Source of the DNA: Mimachlamys varia
Taxonomy: Eukaryota; Mollusca; Bivalvia; Pectinida; Pectinidae
Direction: 5' to 3'
Assembly (NCBI GenBank): GCA_947623455.1
Contig: OX392531.1
Location: forward strand, 58,136,139-58,200,138
Length of the DNA: 64,000 nucleotides
Under the pieces are notes generated by a model. It ran no database searches. It was not told where the DNA came from and saw nothing but the letters and a program-made list of their open reading frames with translations. A program made the translations under genes and the position numbers. Shown piece by piece: positions 57,657-64,000 of this stretch. The stretch's first letter is position 1. Every line of letters begins with the position of its first letter.

Positions 57657-59132
57657 TTACTCGCTGTCACTGTCGATCATGTTTACACGACGACGAGGTG
57701 CTGGTGTTATATTTGAAATTGTTATGTTAATGGAACAGTTTTGAATGTAAGATCCAGCAAATAATGATTCAAGACGACTGTTTGTGTTGCTTGTTGTTTT
57801 CGCCGATGTGCACATGTTTGATCGAGCCGGCGCGGGAATGTCCAATGAATGAGAAGAAGATGTTGTCATTGGCACGATGGAATGTGACACGCTTGTAACA
57901 GGCCGAACACTTTCATTGGAAGGTGTGTGTTCAAAACAGATTTCACTCGTATTTTGCGTCGGTCGTGTAACAGTGCTCGTGACTGGAGGTTTGATGGATT
58001 TGTTGGACGTGCTCGACAACATACTGGATATTGCGAACTTGTGATTGTTATTTAATGTGCGGTAATTGTTCAGTGAGGCGGAATTCTTATGGCCGGTTAC
58101 GTAGGTCTGCAAATTATCGGGCACATTATTGTCGGTCATCTTTTGGACGAGAGTCTTTCTCACACTTGTGTTTGTTAACCGTTTTTCAGGTAAGTCAATC
58201 TCTGCTACTTTAGCCATAGTTTTCATGATGTTTGACAGTTTGTTTTTTCCCATGGGACCTTTCAAAAACCATTGGTCTTGGACACGTGGGTGTTTATCTT
58301 GAGTTACGGTCGCGAGATAGAAGGGGTCGTCTTTGTTAGAATAACCCTCAGGTCGTTTTGCTTGATAAAACATAAAAAGTTGAACGGGACATCTGTCCGG
58401 TTGCTGCGGTGTAGCATACATCCTAGGGGGACACAAACGGGTTGATCGAATGTCGTCACCATTTCGAGTTTTTGTCAAACGTTCGTGATACTGCAGATAG
58501 TCCAAGTTCAACTCTGCGTCGTGTTTCAAAACAACATCACCCCAAGACATGGCTCGGTGTTCCATGGCCCCGCCCCTCATTCCAAAGTGAAGCGTATTTT
58601 GGTACCACAGGGTATTTATAATGGACGACGGATTCATATTGCCTAGCTGTCCACATTCATATAATTTGTTGATTTCAGTATCGTTGAGAGGATCGGCTCT
58701 CAGAGGTTTAGAACCTTTACCTTGGCCTTTCAAATCATGTTGTTTCGCTTTTAAAGCATCGCGAGTTTTGGAAAATTCAACACTACCACCAATGATGCTG
58801 ATACCATAATTCCTTTTTCGCAAATGTCTATCAAAACTGCCAATCATGCCACGTAGGGTACTAGGTTCATATTCCTTGTGGTCCTTCGTTCTGACCGACA
58901 CAATAAAACTAGCTAGATAGTTATCCAGATCACAAGCAGGGATGCAGTGGATTGGCCTTGTTTCATTTGGATATTTTGAAGTCAAAAATTCATTCAAAAG
59001 TTTCAAATTACTCAATGTTTTCACCAAAGTGTTTTTGTTTTCGTTTCCTTCAATAAATTTACCCACATCCACTTCCTGGAATCTTCCAAAATTAGCCATG
59101 ATTTCTTGAAATTCAATGTAAACAAATTTCAC
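57657..59132 (-). CDS. Crypton-type tyrosine recombinase (DUF3504-like)
   Basis: An intact 491-residue protein. It resembles the recombinase of Crypton DNA transposons and the animal proteins derived from it (KIAA1958, QRICH1 and ZMYM2/4 families). The N-terminal ~140 residues form a core-binding-like region. The catalytic region shows Arg I at R186 (LHFGMRGGAMEHR), a likely beta-hairpin Lys at K221 (HERLTKTRNG), Arg II at R325 (TNTSVRKTL, with Thr where the usual His of H-x-x-R stands), H348 (VTGHKN) and the nucleophile Y357 (LNNYRTLN). The Ser/Thr-rich tail ends in PAPRRRVNMIDSDSE. The Met at residue 12 (MANFGRF) is an equally good start. The frame has no stop, so the insertion may be recent. 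Host genes nearby give no reason to think it is domesticated. Confidence 0.85.
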   Translation of the reverse strand: MKFVYIEFQEIMANFGRFQEVDVGKFIEGNENKNTLVKTLSNLKLLNEFLTSKYPNETRPIHCIPACDLDNYLASFIVSVRTKDHKEYEPSTLRGMIGSFDRHLRKRNYGISIIGGSVEFSKTRDALKAKQHDLKGQGKGSKPLRADPLNDTEINKLYECGQLGNMNPSSIINTLWYQNTLHFGMRGGAMEHRAMSWGDVVLKHDAELNLDYLQYHERLTKTRNGDDIRSTRLCPPRMYATPQQPDRCPVQLFMFYQAKRPEGYSNKDDPFYLATVTQDKHPRVQDQWFLKGPMGKNKLSNIMKTMAKVAEIDLPEKRLTNTSVRKTLVQKMTDNNVPDNLQTYVTGHKNSASLNNYRTLNNNHKFAISSMLSSTSNKSIKPPVTSTVTRPTQNTSEICFEHTPSNESVRPVTSVSHSIVPMTTSSSHSLDIPAPARSNMCTSAKTTSNTNSRLESLFAGSYIQNCSINITISNITPAPRRRVNMIDSDSE

Positions 59133-59321
59133 ATTAGATCTGGCCTAGCACATGGAGCAGACGATGTGTTTACAAATCTATAGATATATCTACTTTCGGT
59201 TCGGCGACCTACTTTTGTATTATTGCGCGCGCGTGGCTATCCTACACCGGAAGCGAGGTAATACACACACAGCAAGCATGGGTGTATTTACCTGGACAGA
59301 CCAGTATGACACCGGTAGGGA

Positions 59322-62300
59322 TGAGAGAAATAGAGACCCTAAACTAACTGACAACAGGCTAGTAGTGTAAGAGATAGAGACCCTAAACTAACCGACAACA
59401 GACTAGTAGTGTAAGATATAGAGACCCTAAACTAACCGACAACAGGCTAGTAGTGTAAGAGATAGAGAGCCTAAACTAACTGACAACAGGCTAGTAGTGT
59501 AAGATATAGAGACCCTAAACTAACCGACAACAGACTAGTAGTGTAATAGATAGAGACCCTAAACTAACTAACAATAGACTAGTAGTGTAAGATATAGAGA
59601 CCCTAAACTAACCGACAACAGACTAGTAGTGTAAGATATAGAGACCCTAAACTAACCGACAACAGACTAGTAGTGTAAGATATAGAGACCCTAAACTAAC
59701 TAACAATAGACTAGTAGTGTAAGAGATAGAGAGCCTAAACTAACTGACAACAGGCTAGTAGTGTAAGAGATAGAGAGCCTAAACTAACTGACAACAGGCT
59801 AGTAGTGTAAGAGATAGAGACCCTTAACTAACTGACAACAGGCTAGTAGTGTAAGAGATATAGAGAGCCTAAACTAACCAACAACAGGCTAGTAGTGTAA
59901 TAGATAGAGAGCCTAAACTAACCGACAACAAGCTAGTAGTGTAAGATATAGAGACCCTAAACTAACTGACAACAGGCTAGTAGTGTAAGAGATAGAGACC
60001 CTAAACTAACTAACAATAGACTAGTAGTGTAAGATATAGAGACCCTAAACTAACTGACAACAGGCTAGTAGTGTAAGATATAGAGACCCTAAACTAACTG
60101 ACAACAAGCTAGTAGTGTAAGAGATAGAGAGCCTAAACTAACTGACAACAGGCTAGTAGTGTAATAGATAGAGACCCTAAACTAACCGACAACAGGCTAG
60201 TAGTGTAAGATATAGAGAGCCTAAACTAACTAACAATAGGCTAGTAGTTTAAGAGATAGAGACCCTAAACTAACTGACAACTGGCTAGTAGTGTAAGATA
60301 TAGAGACCCTAAACTTACTAACAATAGGCTAGTAGTGTAAGATATAGAGAGCCTAAACTAACTGACAACAGGCTAGTAGTGTAATAGATAGAGACCCTAA
60401 ACTAACCGACAACAGGCTAGTAGTGTAAGATATAGAGACCCTAAACTAACTGACAACAGGCTAGTAGTGTAAGATATAGAGAGCCTAAACTAACTGACAA
60501 CAGGCTAGTAGTGTAATAGATATAGAGACCCTAAACTAACCGACAACAGGCTAGTAGTGTAAGATATAGAGACCCTAAACTAACCGACAACAGGCTAGTA
60601 GTGTAAGATATAGAGACCCTAAACTTACTAACAATAGGCTAGTAGTGTAATAGATAGAGACCCTAAACTAACTGACAACAAGCTAGTAGTGTAAGAGATA
60701 TAGAGACCCTAAACTAACTAACAATAGGCTAGTAGTGTAATAGATAGAGCGCCTAAACTAACCAACAACAGACTAGTAGTGTAAGATATAGAGACCCTAA
60801 ACTAACCGACAACAGGCTAGTAGTGTAAGAGATAGAGACCCTAAACTAACTGACAACAGGCTAGTAGTGTAAGAGATAGAGACCCTAAACTAACTGACAA
60901 CAAGCTAGTAGTGTAATAGATATAGAGACCCTAAACTAACTGACAACAGGCTAGTAGTGTAAGAGATAGAGACCCTTAACTAACTGACAACAGGCTAGTA
61001 GTGTAAGAGATAGAGACCCTAAACTAACTGACAACAGGCTAGTAGTGTAAGAGATAGAGACCCTAAACTAACTGACAACAGGCTAGTAGTGTAATAGATA
61101 GAGACCCTAAACTAACTGACAACAGGCTAGTAGTGTAAGAGATAGAGACCCTTAACTAACTGACAACAGGCTAGTAGTGTAAGAGATAGAGACCCTAAAC
61201 TAACTGACAACAAGCTAGTAGTGTAAGATATAGAGACCCTAAACTAACTGACAACAGGCTAGTAGTGTAAGAGATAGAGACCCTAAACTAACTGACAACA
61301 GGCTAGTAGTGTAATAGATATAGAGACCCTAAACTAACTGACAACAGGCTAGTAGTGTAATAGATATAGAGACCCTAAACTAACTGACAACAGGCTAGTA
61401 GTGTAATAGATATAGAGACCCTAAACTAACTGACAACAGGCTAGTAGTGTAAGAGATAGAGACCCTAAACTAACTGACAACAAGCTAGTAGTGTAATAGA
61501 TATAGAGACCCTAAACTAACTGACAACAGGCTAGTAGTGTAATAGATATAGAGACCCTAAACTAACTGACAACAGGCTAGTAGTGTAATAGATATAGAGA
61601 CCCTAAACTAACTGACAACAGGCTAGTAGTGTAATAGATAGAGAGCCTAAACTAACTGACAACAAGCTAGTAGTGTAAGATATAGAGACCCTAAACTAAC
61701 TGACAACAGGCTAGTAGTGTAAGAGATAGAGACCCTAAACTAACTGACAACAAGCTAGTAGTGTAAGATATAGAGACCCTAAACTAACTGACAACAGGCT
61801 AGTAGTGTAATAGATAGAGAGCCTAAACTAACTGACAACAAGCTAGTAGTGTAAGAGATAGAGAGCCTAAACTAACTGACAACAAGCTAGTAGTGTAAGA
61901 GATAGAGACCCTAAACTAACTGACAACAAGCTAGTAGTGTAATAGATATAGAGACCCTAAACTAACTGACAACAGGCTAGTAGTGTAAGAGATAGAGAGC
62001 CTAAACTAACCAACAACAAGCTAGTAGTGTAAGATATAGAGACCCTAAACTAACTGACAACAGACTAGTAGTGTAAGATATAGAGACCCTAAACTAACTG
62101 ACAACAGGCTAGTAGTGTAAGATATAGAGAGCCTAAACTAACTGACAACAAGCTAGTAGTGTAAGAGATAGAGACCCTAAACTAACTGACAACAGGCTAG
62201 TAGTGTAAGAGATAGAGACCCTAAACTAACCGACAACAGGCTAGTAGTGTAAGATATAGAGACCCTAAACTAACTGACAACAAGCTAGTAGTGTAAGAGA

Positions 62301-64000
62301 TATAGAGCCTACACTAACCGACAACAGGCTAGTAGTGTAAGAGATAAAGAGCCTAAACTAACTGACAACAGGCTAGTAGTGTAAGATATAGAGACCCTAA
62401 ACTAACTGACAACAGGCTAGTAGTGTAAGATATAGAGACCCTAAACTAACCGACAACAGGCTAGTAGTGTAAGATATAGAGAGCCTAAACTAACTGACAA
62501 CAAGCTAGTAGTGTAAGAGATAGAGACCCTAAACTAACTGACAACAGATTAGTAGTGTAAGAGATATAGAGAGCCTAAACTAACTGACAACAGACTAGTA
62601 GTGTAAGAGATAGAGAGCCTAAACTAACTGACAACAGGCTAGTAGTGTAATAGATAGAGACCCTAAACTAACTGACAACAGATTAGTAGTGTAAGAGATA
62701 GAGACCCTAAACTAACTGACAACAAGCTAGTAGTGTAATAGATATAGAGACCCAAAACTAACCGACAACAGGCTAGTAGTGTAAGATATAGAGATCCTAA
62801 ACTAACTGACAACAGGCTAGTAGTGTAATAGATATAGAGACCCTAAACTAACTGACAACAGGCTAGTAGTGTAAGAGATAGAGAGCCTAAACTAACTGAC
62901 AACAAGCTAGTAGTGTAAGATATAGAGACCCTAAACTAACCGACAACAGACTAGTAGTGTAAGATATAGAGAGCCTAAACTAACTGACAACAGGCTAGTA
63001 GTGTAAGATATAGAGACCCTAAACTTACTGACAACAGGCTAGTAGTGTAAGAGATAGAGACCCTAAACTAACTGACAACAAGCTAGTAGTGTAATATATA
63101 GAGAGCCTAAACTAACTGACAACAGGCTAGTAGTGTAAGATATAGAGAGCCTAAACTAACTTACAACTGGCTAGTAGTGTAATATATAGAGACCCTAAAC
63201 TAACCGACAACAGGCTAGTAGTGTAAGAGATAGAGACCCTAAACTAACTGACAACAAGCTAGTAGTGTAAGATATAGAGACCCTAAACTAACTGACAACA
63301 AGCTAGTAGTGTAATAGATATAGAGACCCTAAACTAACCGACAACAAGCTAGTAGTGTAAGATATAGAGAGCCTAAACTAACTGACAACAGGCTAGTAGT
63401 GTAATATATAGAGAGCCTAAACTAACTGACAACAAGCTAGTAGTGTAAGATATAGAGAGCCTAAACTAACTGACAACAAGCTAGTAGTGTAATAGATATA
63501 AAGACTCTAAACTAACTGACAACTGGCTAGTAGTGTAATAGATATAGAGAGCCTAAACTAACTGACAACAGGCTAGTAGTGTAAGAGATAGAGACCCTAA
63601 ACTAACCCACAACTGGCTAGTAGTGTAATAGATATAAAGACTCTAAACTAACTGACAACTGGCTAGTAGTGTAATAGATATAGAGAGCCTAAACTAACTG
63701 ACAACAGGCTAGTAGTGTAATAGATATAGAGACCCTAAACTAACTGACAACAAGCTAGTAGTGTAAGAGATAGAGACCCTAAACTAACCCACAACAGGCT
63801 AGTAGTGTAATAGATATAGAGAGCCTAAACTAACTGACAACAAGCTAGTAGTGTAAGATATAGAGAGCCTAAACTAACCGACAACAGGCTAGTAGTGTAA
63901 GAGATAGAGACCCTAAACTAACTGACAACAGGCTAGTAGTGTAATAGATAGAGACCCTAAACTAACTGACAACTGGCTAGTAGTGTAAGAGATAGAGAGC
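59322..64000. repeat. 44-bp array, right part, runs off the window
   Basis: About 106 more copies of the 44-bp unit. Variants: AGAGATAGAG/AGATATAGAG/ATAGATATAGAG, GACCCTAAAC/GAGCCTAAAC, and CAACAGG/CAACAAG/CAACTGG. It fills the TNPO3 intron upstream of in-window exon 1. The parent exon edge, if any, is outside the window. Confidence 0.95.

Larger units (their letters stand above)
57010..59325. mobile_element. Crypton-type element inserted in the 44-bp array
   Basis: About 2.3 kb of non-repetitive DNA interrupts the array. It holds one intact tyrosine recombinase gene on the - strand and a 141-bp palindrome at its 57010 end. The array stops at AGACTCTA (57009) and resumes at about 59322-59331 with ATAGAGACCC. 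No obvious terminal inverted repeat or long target duplication is seen, as expected for Cryptons, which insert by recombination. Exact ends are uncertain by some 15 bp. Confidence 0.75.

Noticed and set aside
59322..64000. One CCCTAA word per 44-bp unit, suggesting telomeric DNA
   Set aside because: Only a single hexamer occurs per unit and half of the units read GCCTAA; the array is an ordinary intronic minisatellite.

Overview
This window is metazoan nuclear DNA, most likely from a mollusc and probably a marine bivalve. Short exons have GT-AG introns, and no bacterial operon structure is visible. Tandem minisatellites occupy roughly half of the sequence. The dispersed repeats (TCAAGGTCA-bearing units, elements ending AGGTGAGCTAAAA, a tRNA-derived SINE, a Crypton-type element) are of kinds common in bivalve genomes. 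The taxon call rests on remembered resemblance and was not searched.

Two host genes are supported. (1) On the + strand, 3464-3910 is the last coding exon of a RERG/RASL-like small GTPase. Its upstream exon lies before base 1, and the intron is filled by a 3.3 kb, 38-bp minisatellite. Its probable 3' UTR also carries two arrays. (2) On the - strand, the gene for transportin-3 (TNPO3, the importin-beta-family receptor that imports SR splicing factors) runs from 55806 down to its stop codon at 19787. I recovered 21 consecutive exons that join in frame (2328 nt, 775 residues plus stop). This is the C-terminal ~84 percent of the protein; the first exons lie beyond 64000.

Layout: 1-3310 GTPase intron array; 3464-5300 GTPase last exon, 3' UTR arrays and poly(A) signal; 5300-6100 nothing recognised; 6105-10330 48-bp array with a 96-bp palindrome inserted; 10331-11755 dispersed repeat; 11756-19786 intergenic DNA or TNPO3 3' UTR with foldback and TIR elements and several arrays; 19787-55806 TNPO3 exons and array-filled introns; 56025-64000 a 44-bp array inside the next TNPO3 intron, interrupted at 57010-59325 by an element encoding an intact tyrosine recombinase of Crypton type.

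The main discovery is that many TNPO3 introns, and the GTPase intron, hold a minisatellite that begins exactly at the exon edge. Its repeat unit contains the end of that exon plus the splice site itself. Donor-type arrays follow TNPO3 exons 6, 7, 11, 12, 15, 16, 17 and 20 (numbered within this window). An acceptor-type array precedes exon 18. The gene for an SR-protein import receptor therefore carries several hundred decoy splice sites. Reading on past most of these donors gives a stop codon within a short distance. Short duplications of 2-4 copies at exons 7, 11 and 16 look like early stages of the same process.
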